From Phycisphaerales bacterium (lineage in GTDB: Bacteria > Planctomycetota > Phycisphaerae > Phycisphaerales > SM1A02), in contig JAKVBT010000010.1 of the NCBI GenBank assembly GCA_022446905.1, forward strand, positions 62,001 to 126,000: a DNA stretch of 64,000 nt, given 5' to 3'. The notes under the pieces are model-generated. The model did not search any database. It worked only from the letters and a program-made list of their open reading frames with translations, and was not told where the DNA came from. This document shows positions 51,879 to 63,477 of this stretch, piece after piece. Position 1 is the first letter of the stretch; each line of letters begins with the position of its first letter. A program made the translations under genes and the position numbers.

Positions 51879-53090
51879 TCAGCCCAAACCGCCCTTGAGG
51901 TCTACTCCACTACCAAATTTGGCACGAAGTTTGGCGACTGTGGGATCATCCTTGCGCAAGGGTGCTGAGGCGTCATCGCCTGCATCGCCGCTGGCCTGCT
52001 TGATACTGAGGGATACACGTTGCTTGTCGGCATCGATAGAGAGGATCTTGACTTCAACCACTTCGCCCTCACGCACCACTTGATTGGGACGGGAGACCCG
52101 CTTGTGTGCAAGTTCTGAGATATGTACCAGGCCCTCAATGCCATCAGCAATTTTGACAAAGGCCCCAAATGCTGCCAAGCGAGTCACTGTTCCTGTAACC
52201 ACAGCGCCTTCCGAGAGAGTGCTTGAAGCGGCCGAGAATGGATCAGTGACGAGTTGCTTCATCCCCAATCCAATGCGTGGTGGATCGGCACCCATGTCGA
52301 CTTTGAGGACTTGCACACGGACGGCATCGCCTTCCTTGACCAGATCGCCTGGTGATTTGACGCGGTCCCAGGACATATCAGATACATGCACCAGTCCATC
52401 GAGGCCGCCGATGTCAATGAAGACTCCGTACTGCTGCACACTGGTGACTACGCCGTCAAAAGTTTGCCCCTTCTCCAGCGTGCCCAGTAGTTGTTGAGCC
52501 TGTTCCTTGCGCTGTTCATGAAGGACGCTCTTACGACTGAGAATCATTCGTTCCCGCTGGCGATCCAATTCCATCACCTGACAGGGCAGTTTTTTTCCAT
52601 GAAAGTCACTTAGGTCAGCGACATGTCGGAGGTCGACCTGTCCGGCAGGCATAAATGCTTTGTGGCCTGACACGTCCATTTCCAAGCCACCTTTGTTGGA
52701 GCCAGTGCACATGGCTTCGATGACTTGCCCCTCGGCGATGTCGTTCCACTTCGCCTTAGAAATCGCGCCTTTGCGCGACAAGATGAGCATGCCGTCGTCC
52801 ACTTCGCGTCGCTCAATGGTGAATGTGTGTCGGCTGCCAAGTGCAGGTGGGTTGTCGAATGCAGTGATGGAACATACACCACTGGTCCTTGGGTCGAACT
52901 CCACATACACATCGTCCCCACGGATCTGTCGGACCGTGCCTTCTCGCTGGGGCCGCCCACCGCGTGTTTGCGAAGGCTGTGTGGCTGGTCCGCTGTCAAC
53001 ATCTCCGAGAGACATCTGCCCGAGGGCGGCTTCAATCTCAGCTTCAAGTGACGGGTCGAGAGGGCTTTGTTCGTTAGGGGCTGCGCTCAT
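51879..53090 (-). CDS. rpsA: Ribosomal protein S1-like, four S1 domains
   Basis: RNA-binding protein of 403 residues with four S1 domains, at about 50-108, 118-180, 210-278 and 295-362. The third and fourth are the most typical (GQTFDGVVTSVQQYGVFIDIGGLDGLVHVSDMSW; GAVVTGTVTRLAAFGAFVKIADGIEGLVHISELA). The first 45 residues are acidic and low in structure. E. coli S1 has six domains; planctomycete and other S1-like proteins often have fewer, so whether this is the ribosomal S1 or an S1-like translation factor is open. The ATG overlaps the mtaB stop by four bases. Confidence 0.85.
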   Translation of the reverse strand: MSAAPNEQSPLDPSLEAEIEAALGQMSLGDVDSGPATQPSQTRGGRPQREGTVRQIRGDDVYVEFDPRTSGVCSITAFDNPPALGSRHTFTIERREVDDGMLILSRKGAISKAKWNDIAEGQVIEAMCTGSNKGGLEMDVSGHKAFMPAGQVDLRHVADLSDFHGKKLPCQVMELDRQRERMILSRKSVLHEQRKEQAQQLLGTLEKGQTFDGVVTSVQQYGVFIDIGGLDGLVHVSDMSWDRVKSPGDLVKEGDAVRVQVLKVDMGADPPRIGLGMKQLVTDPFSAASSTLSEGAVVTGTVTRLAAFGAFVKIADGIEGLVHISELAHKRVSRPNQVVREGEVVEVKILSIDADKQRVSLSIKQASGDAGDDASAPLRKDDPTVAKLRAKFGSGVDLKGGLG

Positions 53091-54565
53091 GTCGCAGGGT
53101 TCCTCTTGGCAGGGCCGGACTGGGTCAGCAAGGATAGTGGGGTCGATACCTCAACAGCATCTGCGAGCAGCACATCATCGTCGATCGTAGTGGCAATTGC
53201 ACGGACGATTTGTCCACGACGCAGTGGCCCCTTGACCGACAGCATCGCATATTGATCACATCGTCCGAGCCAACGATTTGGACGATGTGGGTCGGTTTGC
53301 TCTGGGATCACGCGGAGGGTGTGGCCAATGAGGTTGCGGCGGTAGGTTTGAGACCATCCATCCGGAGCACCCTCCAGAGCCATCAGCCTCCGCACGCGCT
53401 CACGCCGAGTAGCCATAGGAAGAGTCTTGGATTGCCACCGAGCGGCTGCTGTTCCAGGATGGGGGCTGTAGGGGAAGACGTGCAGATGGAGAAAGCAGAC
53501 CTGTCGAACAACCTCGAGGGTTTGTTCAAAGGCAGCATCATCTTCGCCGGGGAAGCCACAAATGATGTCCGTGGTCAAGGCTGGAGGGATACCGCACGAT
53601 GATTGCAAGCGACTCGTGACCTGTTCGATCATGTCGAGGTACTCGCCTACGCGGTACTGGCGATTCATGCGCTTGAGTACCTCATCTGAGCCTGATTGCA
53701 GGGGCAGATGGAGATGACCGGTGACAATTTCGCGGTGCGTGACCATCGCGTCCAGCAGTGTTTCAGTCACATCGCCTGGCTCCAATGAACTAAGTCGCAG
53801 TCGGGCAAGCCCAGGGACATTGGCTACGGCGTCAATCAGTTCGGCTAGGGGTTCTGCATCGGGGTTGGTTTGCTTGCGGCGAAGTGCTGTCTCATGTCCA
53901 TAGGCCCCGAGAAAAATGCCAGCAAGGACTACTTCCTGATGGCCGAGTTGGACCAACTGGTCAACTTCTTGAACCACGGTGGCAATCGATTTGGTTCGCA
54001 GCCTTGGTCGGGTCCGGGGAATGATGCAGAAGGTGCACCAAGCATCACAGCCGTCTTGGACTCTCACTTCGGCGCGGGTGTGCTGAGCAGGGGCATTTGG
54101 AAGTACTGCCAGCGGAAGTGGGGTCAATGATCGCTGCGGTGGTTCAGTGCGGAGAGATGCTGATTGGCCAAGCCATTTATCTACCCATTGTCCTACGGCT
54201 TCCACCATGGGTTCATCATGGCCAATAGCGCTGGCGACACCTGGTGCTAAAGACTGCAGGGTCTCATGCTCAGTTCCCACAAGGCAGCCGGTGACCAGCA
54301 CGGTGGGATCGTGGCCAGCTTCGCGTGCGGCGCGACGGATGACCTGTCGCGATTTGGCCGCCGCTCGTTTGGTCACCGTACAGGTATGAACGACCTCCAG
54401 ATCAGCCGGCTTGCCCCTTGCGGCTGGGGCCATGCCTCTGGAACGGAGGGCGTCACACAACTCACGGCGTTCGGCATGATTGACTCTGCAGCCAAGCACC
54501 CGCACACGGTACGTCCGCGGTCCCTCTGCCTTCGTCGCTCCTTGATGAGGCATATCGCCACCCAT
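53087..54565 (-). CDS. mtaB: tRNA methylthiotransferase, MtaB-like radical SAM enzyme
   Basis: Member of the methylthiotransferase family, most likely the one that adds a methylthio group to t6A37 in tRNA. The auxiliary iron-sulfur cluster ligands are Cys26, Cys62 and Cys94 in the UPF0004 domain (LGCRVNHAE; HTCTVTKRAAAKSRQ; VTGCLVGTE). The radical SAM cluster is Cys173-x3-Cys177-x2-Cys180 (CDAWCTFC), and a TRAM-type domain closes the C-terminus. The VNHAE-type N-terminus and the VTKRAAAKSRQ motif favour MtaB over MiaB. A second ATG at 54553 is possible. It precedes rpsA and is divergent from pilM. Confidence 0.88.
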   Translation of the reverse strand: MGGDMPHQGATKAEGPRTYRVRVLGCRVNHAERRELCDALRSRGMAPAARGKPADLEVVHTCTVTKRAAAKSRQVIRRAAREAGHDPTVLVTGCLVGTEHETLQSLAPGVASAIGHDEPMVEAVGQWVDKWLGQSASLRTEPPQRSLTPLPLAVLPNAPAQHTRAEVRVQDGCDAWCTFCIIPRTRPRLRTKSIATVVQEVDQLVQLGHQEVVLAGIFLGAYGHETALRRKQTNPDAEPLAELIDAVANVPGLARLRLSSLEPGDVTETLLDAMVTHREIVTGHLHLPLQSGSDEVLKRMNRQYRVGEYLDMIEQVTSRLQSSCGIPPALTTDIICGFPGEDDAAFEQTLEVVRQVCFLHLHVFPYSPHPGTAAARWQSKTLPMATRRERVRRLMALEGAPDGWSQTYRRNLIGHTLRVIPEQTDPHRPNRWLGRCDQYAMLSVKGPLRRGQIVRAIATTIDDDVLLADAVEVSTPLSLLTQSGPAKRNPAT

Positions 54566-54718
54566 CCTAGGGCTTCAGGGCCCTGACTGGTCATGGAACA
54601 GGGTGGCTCCATCGGGGTATGATCCTCGGCTCGCAGGGCTTGGCAGGAGTGGGAGTGGATCCGCTCATTGCTGTGGCACGAATTAAGAGTTGGGCATCAG
54701 GATCGACAGGACATCCGC

Positions 54719-56758
54719 ATGGCAACCGCAAACGCAGCATGGGGCATTGAGATTGGGGCCTATGCCGTCAAAGCGCTCCGACTTGAGCGAACTGGTGATG
54801 AGGTCGAAGTATCCGACTATGCGGTGATTCCGCACAAGCGTGTGCTTTGTACCCCAGACATCAATGTTCCAGAAGTTGTGCGTCTGACGCTTGGGCAGTT
54901 AATCAGTCAGAAGCAGCTCGATAACGAACTGGTCGTCATGTCCATACCAGGGCATTCTTCTCTGGTTCGTTTTGCCAAACTGCCGCCAGTTGAGCCTAAG
55001 AAGATTCCAGACATCGTCAAGTTTGAGGCTGTTCAACAGATTCCATTCCCGATCGATGAGGTTGAGTGGGATTATCAGGTCTTTCAGGACGAGTCATCGC
55101 CGGAAGTGGAAGTTGGTCTGTTTGCAGTGACTCGCGAAAAGATTTCGGAGTTGCTTGATCTCTATGGTGAGGTCGGTTTGAGTCCCGAGGTCTTTACCCT
55201 GAGTCCATTGGCATTGTTCAATGCCATGCATTACGACTGCCAACTTGCGACGGACAGCAAACCAATCGTGTTTATTGACATCGGGACCACTGCAACCGAC
55301 GTGGTCATTGCTCAGGGCGATCGATGTTGGATTCGTACATTCCCAATTGGTGGCAATCATTTCACCGCTGCGATTGCTGATGCATTCAATATTTCGCATT
55401 CGAAAGCTGAGCGGCTGAAGCGAGAAGCGCATACCAGTAAATACGCAAAGCAAATCATGACTTCCCTTCGCGGTGTCTTCCGAGATCTGCTGGGCGATTT
55501 GCAACGATCTCTCGGTTACTTTGCCAATACCCACCCAGATACTCCGCTCACAGACATGATTGGGGTTGGTTCGACCTTCCGGATCCCGGGCTTGCGGAAG
55601 TTTATTGGCATGCAATTGGAGGTCAATGTTCAGCGTCTGGATGAGTTCCAGCGCATTCGGGTGCAGGGCAAGGGCGCTGCCGGGTTTGCGGAGCACAACG
55701 TCAATCTTGCGACGGCTTATGGATTGGCTTTGCAGGGCGTTGGCTTGCCTTGCATCTCCGCGAATCTTGTGCCAGGGACCATTCGCCGTGAACAACTCTG
55801 GCGTCGCAAGACTAAGTGGTTTGTTGCAGCTGCGGCCGTTGCGGTGGCTGCTGGGGCATCGACTTTTATTCGACCCATCAGTGAAAGTGCAGCGATCGAG
55901 TCAGTGCCCAAGAGTGTCACCGCTGCCATTAAAGATGCAGATCGTACGAAGTCAGAGTATGAAAAGGTCAAGCAGGCATTTAGCCAAAATGCATTGGCTC
56001 CACACGTGCTTGCCCTCTTGGATGGTCGCGACATCTGGCCTTGGATTCTCCATGACGCGTCAACGAGTTTGCGGCAGGCTTCGCCGCAAGCTGTTTTGTT
56101 CGGTGGCGATCTTGAGGCAATTGCGGCCATGGACCCCAGTGAGCGTAAGTTGATTGAAATGACAGATCTCCGCGGGCAGTACGACGGAGAGGGTCAGAAT
56201 GGTCCAAAGATCACGGTCACGATGATGGTGGAGTTGACCCATGCCGAACCAGTGAAGTTGGTGCAGGACAAGGTTGTTGGCTGGCTCCGCAGCCAAGCGG
56301 AAGACGCCGCATCTGGCCGGCCATACCGAATTATCAGCGCCAAGACGGATCGCTCTGAATTGACCACGCGTGAAGTTGGTCAGCCAAACGTCGGGGACAC
56401 TCCAGGAAGTGGTGGCGGTGGCGGCCTTGGTGGCGGCGGTGGTCTTGGTGGTGGCGGCGGCCTCGGTGGTGGCGGCGGCCTTGGTGGTGGTGGCGGCCTC
56501 GGTGGCGGTGGGGGTCTTGGTGGTGGTGGTGCTCCGCCCTCGCCTGGCGGTAAGCCCGGTGGTGGTGGTGGTGACAAAGGCGCTTTGGATGCATTGGCAC
56601 CACTGCCTGAGCCAGAGGGCCATTATCCAGAAGCAAAAACAACCACGATCTACACGCTGCCAGTGATCTTTGAAGTGGAACTGATGTCCGGTGAGGGGGC
56701 CTCTTTGGCAACTCGCCGATGGCGGCCGACCAGTGGTGGCAATGAGGTGGTGTCATGA
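54719..56758 (+). CDS. pilM: PilM-like protein fused to a PilN-type membrane/periplasmic part with glycine repeats
   Basis: Type IV pilus platform protein. ATG 54719 has AGGA eight bases upstream and opens the actin-like domain (WGIEIGAYAVKALRLERTG). Residues 1-355 are PilM-like: PIVFIDIGTTATDVVIAQGDRCW, RTFPIGGNHFTAAIADAF and IGVGSTFRIPGLRKFIGMQLEV. A membrane helix is at about 365-385 (TKWFVAAAAVAVAAGASTFI), so the protein also carries the PilN-like half. A helical/beta periplasmic part follows. Residues 565-604 are a run of GLGGGG units (six leucines), encoded by an 18-base repeat at 56411-56531, before a short conserved tail. Stop overlaps the next gene by four bases. Larger than model PilM (about 350). 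Confidence 0.88.
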   Translation: MATANAAWGIEIGAYAVKALRLERTGDEVEVSDYAVIPHKRVLCTPDINVPEVVRLTLGQLISQKQLDNELVVMSIPGHSSLVRFAKLPPVEPKKIPDIVKFEAVQQIPFPIDEVEWDYQVFQDESSPEVEVGLFAVTREKISELLDLYGEVGLSPEVFTLSPLALFNAMHYDCQLATDSKPIVFIDIGTTATDVVIAQGDRCWIRTFPIGGNHFTAAIADAFNISHSKAERLKREAHTSKYAKQIMTSLRGVFRDLLGDLQRSLGYFANTHPDTPLTDMIGVGSTFRIPGLRKFIGMQLEVNVQRLDEFQRIRVQGKGAAGFAEHNVNLATAYGLALQGVGLPCISANLVPGTIRREQLWRRKTKWFVAAAAVAVAAGASTFIRPISESAAIESVPKSVTAAIKDADRTKSEYEKVKQAFSQNALAPHVLALLDGRDIWPWILHDASTSLRQASPQAVLFGGDLEAIAAMDPSERKLIEMTDLRGQYDGEGQNGPKITVTMMVELTHAEPVKLVQDKVVGWLRSQAEDAASGRPYRIISAKTDRSELTTREVGQPNVGDTPGSGGGGGLGGGGGLGGGGGLGGGGGLGGGGGLGGGGGLGGGGAPPSPGGKPGGGGGDKGALDALAPLPEPEGHYPEAKTTTIYTLPVIFEVELMSGEGASLATRRWRPTSGGNEVVS

Positions 56759-58053
56759 ACGGTCAAGCAGTAATGGCTTGGTGCAAGGCCAACATCATCA
56801 TTGTGATTTGTTGCGTAGTCATTCTTGGGGCTTTAATAGCGGGCCCCATTGTGTCCAATGGGTTCAATGAAGAGATCAGGGATGACGTCAAGAAGCAATT
56901 GAAGAAGGTCAAGGACATCGACCGTGCTGGCCGGGCCAAGTTTTCATGGCCGGATGATCCCGCAGGTAATCAGGCATTGATTACCAAGGACCATGTCAAG
57001 GCCTACCAAGAAGTCGCTGATCAGATTGCTGCTCAATCGGATGCATTGACTGAAGTAGCCATCAAAGCCAATCAGGGTGATCAAGCGGTCGTGATGCCAG
57101 AGCTCTTCCCTATGCCAGCAGATCGTCAGCGTGATCTTGAGGTATTGCCTCCAGAGTTGTACAGCCGGATCTCTGCTGGATACGACCAGATTTTGGCAAC
57201 ATTGAGTGCGGGAACACCAATTCCGCAAGACGAAGTACTCAAGAAGTTGATTGCCAAGAGGGTTGATTTTCTAGATCGCAACTTGCGTTTGAAAGAGAAT
57301 GAGCAACTGGATGACAGTCAGCAAGAAGCGGTGCGCGAGTATCTCTCTGCTGAGCGACTCAGTATGTATGTGGATCATGCTTCAGGGATCGGGGTGTATC
57401 TCTCTCGGGATACTTTGCAGCCACCGACCTACCTGTCCACGGATCGCCCTAGCCTTGATGAGATGTTTCAATGGCAATGGCGACTCTGGGTGCTGGAGCG
57501 AATAGCTGGCGTGGTTAAGGAGGTGAATGGTTCAGACAATGCCATCCTTGCTCCGATTCATGCCATTAACCAACTTGATATCCGGGGCCTGATGGAGACG
57601 GTCACGCCAGCTGCGTCCGAAAGGGACATGCTGGCAGTCAAGGGCGCTGGAGGTGCTGGCAAGGGTCAGGATGGTGGCCAAGGCGTGCCACGAGCGGGGA
57701 CCACTGATGCCACGGTTTCAATCACTGGCCGAATTACCAATGAGATGCATGACGTTGTCATGGTGGATCTTGATCTTGTTGTTTCCCTTGATCGAGTCGA
57801 CGCGGTGCTTGATGCATTTGATCGCCCAGGTGTCATGACCGTGGTTGATCTCGCGATGCAGCAGCTAGATGTCTTATCCCGGTTGAAGGAAGGGTATTAC
57901 TTTGGTGATGCTGCGGTCGTGCGACTAGTGCTTACCGTTGAGACGCTCTGGTTGCGTGACTGGACGGCTGCATTCATGCCGAATGAAGTCAGAGTCAAAC
58001 TCGGGCTACCTGAACTGGATGAATCACAGGAGCAGGAGGCTGGTCAGCGATAG
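56755..58053 (+). CDS. Membrane-anchored protein of unknown function in the PilM operon
   Basis: 432 residues with a single N-terminal helix at about 13-35 (IIIVICCVVILGALIAGPIV) and the rest in the periplasm, as in PilN/PilO-like partners. After the helix come helical segments (EIRDDVKKQLKKVKDIDRAG; KAYQEVADQIAAQSDALTEVA), then two folded regions, one around 190-270 and one with a PilO-like beta-alpha pattern near 315-400 (ITGRITNEMHDVVMVDLDLVVSLDRVDAVLDAFDRP). A Gly-rich linker KGAGGAGKGQDGGQG lies at about 296-310. I do not recognise a named family; the PilN/PilO role is inferred from topology and gene order. Overlaps pilM by four bases. Confidence 0.75.
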   Translation: MNGQAVMAWCKANIIIVICCVVILGALIAGPIVSNGFNEEIRDDVKKQLKKVKDIDRAGRAKFSWPDDPAGNQALITKDHVKAYQEVADQIAAQSDALTEVAIKANQGDQAVVMPELFPMPADRQRDLEVLPPELYSRISAGYDQILATLSAGTPIPQDEVLKKLIAKRVDFLDRNLRLKENEQLDDSQQEAVREYLSAERLSMYVDHASGIGVYLSRDTLQPPTYLSTDRPSLDEMFQWQWRLWVLERIAGVVKEVNGSDNAILAPIHAINQLDIRGLMETVTPAASERDMLAVKGAGGAGKGQDGGQGVPRAGTTDATVSITGRITNEMHDVVMVDLDLVVSLDRVDAVLDAFDRPGVMTVVDLAMQQLDVLSRLKEGYYFGDAAVVRLVLTVETLWLRDWTAAFMPNEVRVKLGLPELDESQEQEAGQR

Positions 58054-58080
58054 CGAAGTTCGTCGCGACTGGAGAACGTC

Positions 58081-60069
58081 ATGAAAGACAAGATTCTAGC
58101 CATGATGGAAAAGTGGGTCGAGTTCATCGTCCTTGGTGCTGTGATCATTGTGTTTGCGGTCTACCTATCGATGCAGTTCGTCGGTGATCCAAATGCTGGG
58201 ACGATTGACAAGAACACGCATGTTTCGCCAGGCGATGTGACTGCAACGCTTGAACAGAGGGTCGACCAACTCAAGAAGGATCTCCGTGCTTCTCAAGTTG
58301 AGGGACGTCCGGATCCTCGAAATCTGGTAGATGACTACCAAGATCGTGCTGCAAAGTCTGCAGTGCCCGCCAACTTTCAAACATTTGCTCAGGGAACGCG
58401 AGGCACAGTCACAGGTGACCGCTCTGTCGGCCAAGAGTTAACGGCTGTCTATGTGCCACCAGTGCCGGCTCCAGAGCAGCCCCTGGTGTACCAGAGTTTT
58501 GACACGTTGGCAGCAGCGGCGATCGAAGCACATGAGTCACTCGCTGAGAAACACAAGGCGGCTCCATTTGACACTCATTGGATGACTGTTTCTGCAGAAT
58601 TTGATGCAGCAGAGTTGCTGAATCGCTTGGGTCAGACTGGTCCTAATGGTGAATTGCCCATGTCAGAGCGCTGGTATGAGGGGCGTATCGATATTCTCGA
58701 TATTGTTGTTGAGAGACGACAGCAGCAAGCGGATGGAACATGGTCCGATCCCGAAGTGTTGCCGCTTCTGCCAGGGCAGCTGAGTTACCGGGCTGAGATC
58801 GCTGGCGAGGAGATTGGAGCATCGCAAGGGCGTGAACTGCTTGAGTCAGTGCGGACGAGCCCGAATCAACGACTCGTTGTGCAGCCAGAGTTCCTTGAAA
58901 CAGATCATGCCCTCTGGGAAGACCCTGAAGCCACCGCTGCCCGTATCGCGCGTGGTGGTTCAGCAGATCCCTGTGACTTGTTGCTCGCTGCTTTGAAGCG
59001 TGAACAGAAAATAGAGGCCGAACTGAAGAGCTTGGGCGCAGGAGATGGGGATGGCGGGAATTCGCCTGGTCGTCCAGGCGGTAGCGGCGGCGGCTTTGGC
59101 GGCGGTGCCCCTGGTGGTGGCGGTGGACTTGGCGGCGGCTTTGGTGGTGGCGCCCCTGGTGGTGGCGGCGGGCTTGGTGGTGGTTTTGGCGGTGGCGCCC
59201 CTGGTGGTGGCGGCGGACTTGGTGGCGGCTTTGGTGGTGGTGCACGCCCTGGGGGCCAACCTGGCAGTGGCCCAGGTGGTGAAGACAAGGACAAGATCAT
59301 TCGCCGGCTCAAGCAACAGTTGCGTGTTGTTGGGAATCAGATCAGTCGACTGCGAACTGAGTGTCCCGTTGAAGTTACGTTGGAGAATGAAGGGGCTTTG
59401 GAGGTGAGCTCTGGATTTGAAGTCGCGGGCAAGTTGTGGGTGTGGGCTCATGATGTCACTGCCGAGCCTGGGCAGGTCTACGACTATCGGATCGGTGTGC
59501 GTATCTTTAATCCAACATTCGCACGCCGAATGAGCATGCCTGAGCAGCAGCGGCATCTTGCAGAGCAATTAACACTTGCATCAGACTTCAGTGACTGGTC
59601 GCAGCCGATTCGAGTTGATCGGCCAACGCGGTTTTTTGTCAGCAGCGCTGCAGGAAGTCGTGCGGATGCGAAAGGCGGCGCTTTAGGCCACGGGATGGCA
59701 AGGCTTGAACTCTATCGTTTCTATGACGGTGTATGGCATCAGGGTGATCAGGTCGTTCAGCCTGGGGACCCGATTGGAACCACACAGATCATCAAGGCGA
59801 CCATGCAGGAAGAAGATGGTCTGGAACAGGGTGGCGATGATTCTGATGAGCAGGATGCTGATCAGGAGGTCAGCTTTGCAACTGGTTGGTACATCATCGA
59901 TATTCTCAATGACCCATTTTCCGTGGCAGACCCTTTGACCAATCGGCCCGGGGCAATGCTGCTGATTGGTGGGATGGGCGGTGACGGCATTGCTCAAGTC
60001 CGCACGGTTGAGGCAGATAGATCTCGCCCCCGACCGGTGGATGCGGAAGAAGTCGGCCTCGGGGGCTGA
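58081..60069 (+). CDS. Membrane-anchored glycine-repeat protein of unknown function
   Basis: Third gene of the PilM operon, 27 bases after the second. One helix near residues 14-36 (FIVLGAVIIVFAVYLSMQFV), then a coiled-coil-like stretch (ATLEQRVDQLKKDLRAS), a globular part to about 320, and a glycine-rich segment at about 336-388 with a 15-residue repeat (GGGFGGGAPGGGGGL, three copies and a half) encoded by a 45-base repeat at 59086-59244. A second coiled coil (KIIRRLKQQLRVVGNQISRLRTE, about 402-425) and a beta-rich C-terminal domain follow, the latter with WAHDVTAEPGQVYDYRIGV and WYIIDILNDPF. Function unknown; placement suggests a periplasmic part of the same complex. It ends 28 bases before the rRNA promoter. 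Confidence 0.75.
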   Translation: MKDKILAMMEKWVEFIVLGAVIIVFAVYLSMQFVGDPNAGTIDKNTHVSPGDVTATLEQRVDQLKKDLRASQVEGRPDPRNLVDDYQDRAAKSAVPANFQTFAQGTRGTVTGDRSVGQELTAVYVPPVPAPEQPLVYQSFDTLAAAAIEAHESLAEKHKAAPFDTHWMTVSAEFDAAELLNRLGQTGPNGELPMSERWYEGRIDILDIVVERRQQQADGTWSDPEVLPLLPGQLSYRAEIAGEEIGASQGRELLESVRTSPNQRLVVQPEFLETDHALWEDPEATAARIARGGSADPCDLLLAALKREQKIEAELKSLGAGDGDGGNSPGRPGGSGGGFGGGAPGGGGGLGGGFGGGAPGGGGGLGGGFGGGAPGGGGGLGGGFGGGARPGGQPGSGPGGEDKDKIIRRLKQQLRVVGNQISRLRTECPVEVTLENEGALEVSSGFEVAGKLWVWAHDVTAEPGQVYDYRIGVRIFNPTFARRMSMPEQQRHLAEQLTLASDFSDWSQPIRVDRPTRFFVSSAAGSRADAKGGALGHGMARLELYRFYDGVWHQGDQVVQPGDPIGTTQIIKATMQEEDGLEQGGDDSDEQDADQEVSFATGWYIIDILNDPFSVADPLTNRPGAMLLIGGMGGDGIAQVRTVEADRSRPRPVDAEEVGLGG

Positions 60070-60097
60070 AATCACGGAATTGCTGCCTTTGGCACGG

Positions 60098-60125
60098 TTG
60101 ACAGGCCTTGGGGGTCTGGTATCCT
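60098..60125 (+). promoter_or_regulatory. Probable promoter of the 23S-5S operon
   Basis: A consensus -35 box (TTGACA, 60098-60103), a 16-base spacer, and TATCCT as -10 (60120-60125), followed by a GC-rich discriminator (ttgcggctcgcgcc). This is the form of a stringently controlled rRNA promoter. It starts 29 bases after the stop of the preceding gene, and no other rRNA gene lies upstream. Confidence 0.75.
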
Positions 60126-60162
60126 TTGCGGCTCGCGCCCTTTTGGCGTGGCTTGTTCTTTC

Positions 60163-60174
60163 TGCTCTTTGACA
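60163..60174 (+). promoter_or_regulatory. boxA antitermination site
   Basis: TGCTCTTTGACA matches the rRNA boxA consensus TGCTCTTTAACA at 11 of 12 positions and lies in the leader about 40 bases after the promoter. It should bind NusB/NusE in the nascent RNA to prevent early termination in the rRNA operon. Confidence 0.75.
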
Positions 60175-60186
60175 AGTGATGATTTG

Positions 60187-60303
60187 ATTGATCGGTCGAC
60201 TTGGCACGGACCACCCCGGAACGTGCATTACAAGTCGATCTGATATTGATCGGTCGACTTGGCACGGACCACCTTGGAACGTGCATTAACAAGTCGATCT
60301 GAT
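60187..60303. repeat. Tandem duplicate of a 58/59-base hairpin unit in the 23S leader
   Basis: Unit 1 is 60187-60244 and unit 2 is 60245-60303, directly adjacent and identical except for two bases (cc to tt) in the loop and one extra a. Each folds: TCGACTTG pairs with CAAGTCGA, and GCACG inside with CGTGC, leaving a four- or five-base bulge and a 13-base loop. The differences lie in the loop and bulge, not in the stems. Confidence 0.9.
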
Positions 60304-60334
60304 GTCGAGACGAGTGTTGAGGCTAACGATGGCG

Positions 60335-60362
60335 ACCGATCCGGTCTTCTATATGGATCGGT
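60335..60362 (+). other. Hairpin in the 23S leader
   Basis: ACCGATCC (60335-60342) pairs with GGATCGGT (60355-60362), eight perfect base pairs with a 12-base AU-rich loop. It lies about 80 bases before the start of 23S rRNA and may take part in transcript processing. Confidence 0.6.
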
Positions 60363-60444
60363 GTTCATTCAGCCCTGCCAAAGCGTCGAATATCTGCTCG
60401 GAGTGATTCGAGTAGGTGGTTCGGAGTCGAGGTCGGGATGGCAT

Positions 60445-63212
<2,768 letters not shown>

Positions 63213-63225
63213 ATGCCGACTTTGT

Positions 63226-63477
63226 TTCAATGTTTCATTGAACAAGTCCGGTCAAACGAATTTCGTTATTGACAGATCGCGCACTCAAATTTTAAGTACC
63301 AGTGCAAACGGAAGTTTGCAACAGTATGGTGAATGTAGTTGTTACTACAGTATGAGCGAAGGGTCTGACCTCAGAAGCAAAACATTAGTTTTGCGCACAG
63401 GTCTGACCCTAGCGAATTTAACATGAACAAGTGTGTTCTTCGTCTTTTAGCGAAGGCGAAGAACTTTTCGTGAAAAG
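63226..63477 (+). other. AT-rich 23S-5S spacer made of consecutive hairpins
   Basis: The 290-base spacer holds no gene but a chain of inverted repeats: 63226-63242 (7 bp), 63255-63267 (5 bp), 63303-63320 (7 bp, GGAA loop), 63334-63349 (6 bp), an outer stem 63360-63371 with 63399-63410 (12 bp, one mismatch) enclosing 63377-63394 (7 bp), 63435-63442 with 63457-63464 (8 bp), and 63464-63477 (5 bp). Base composition is clearly more AT-rich than in the genes. Confidence 0.75.

Noticed and set aside
54618-54623. TATGAT as -10 box for the pilM operon
   Set aside because: No fitting -35 at 16-18 bases; kept out for lack of support.
58905-59312. Pro-rich minus-strand frame with PPP repeats
   Set aside because: It is the reverse complement of the glycine-repeat coding region, which gives proline codons.
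60187-60303. Tandem repeat as a CRISPR array
   Set aside because: Only two adjacent copies with no spacer between them and no cas genes nearby.
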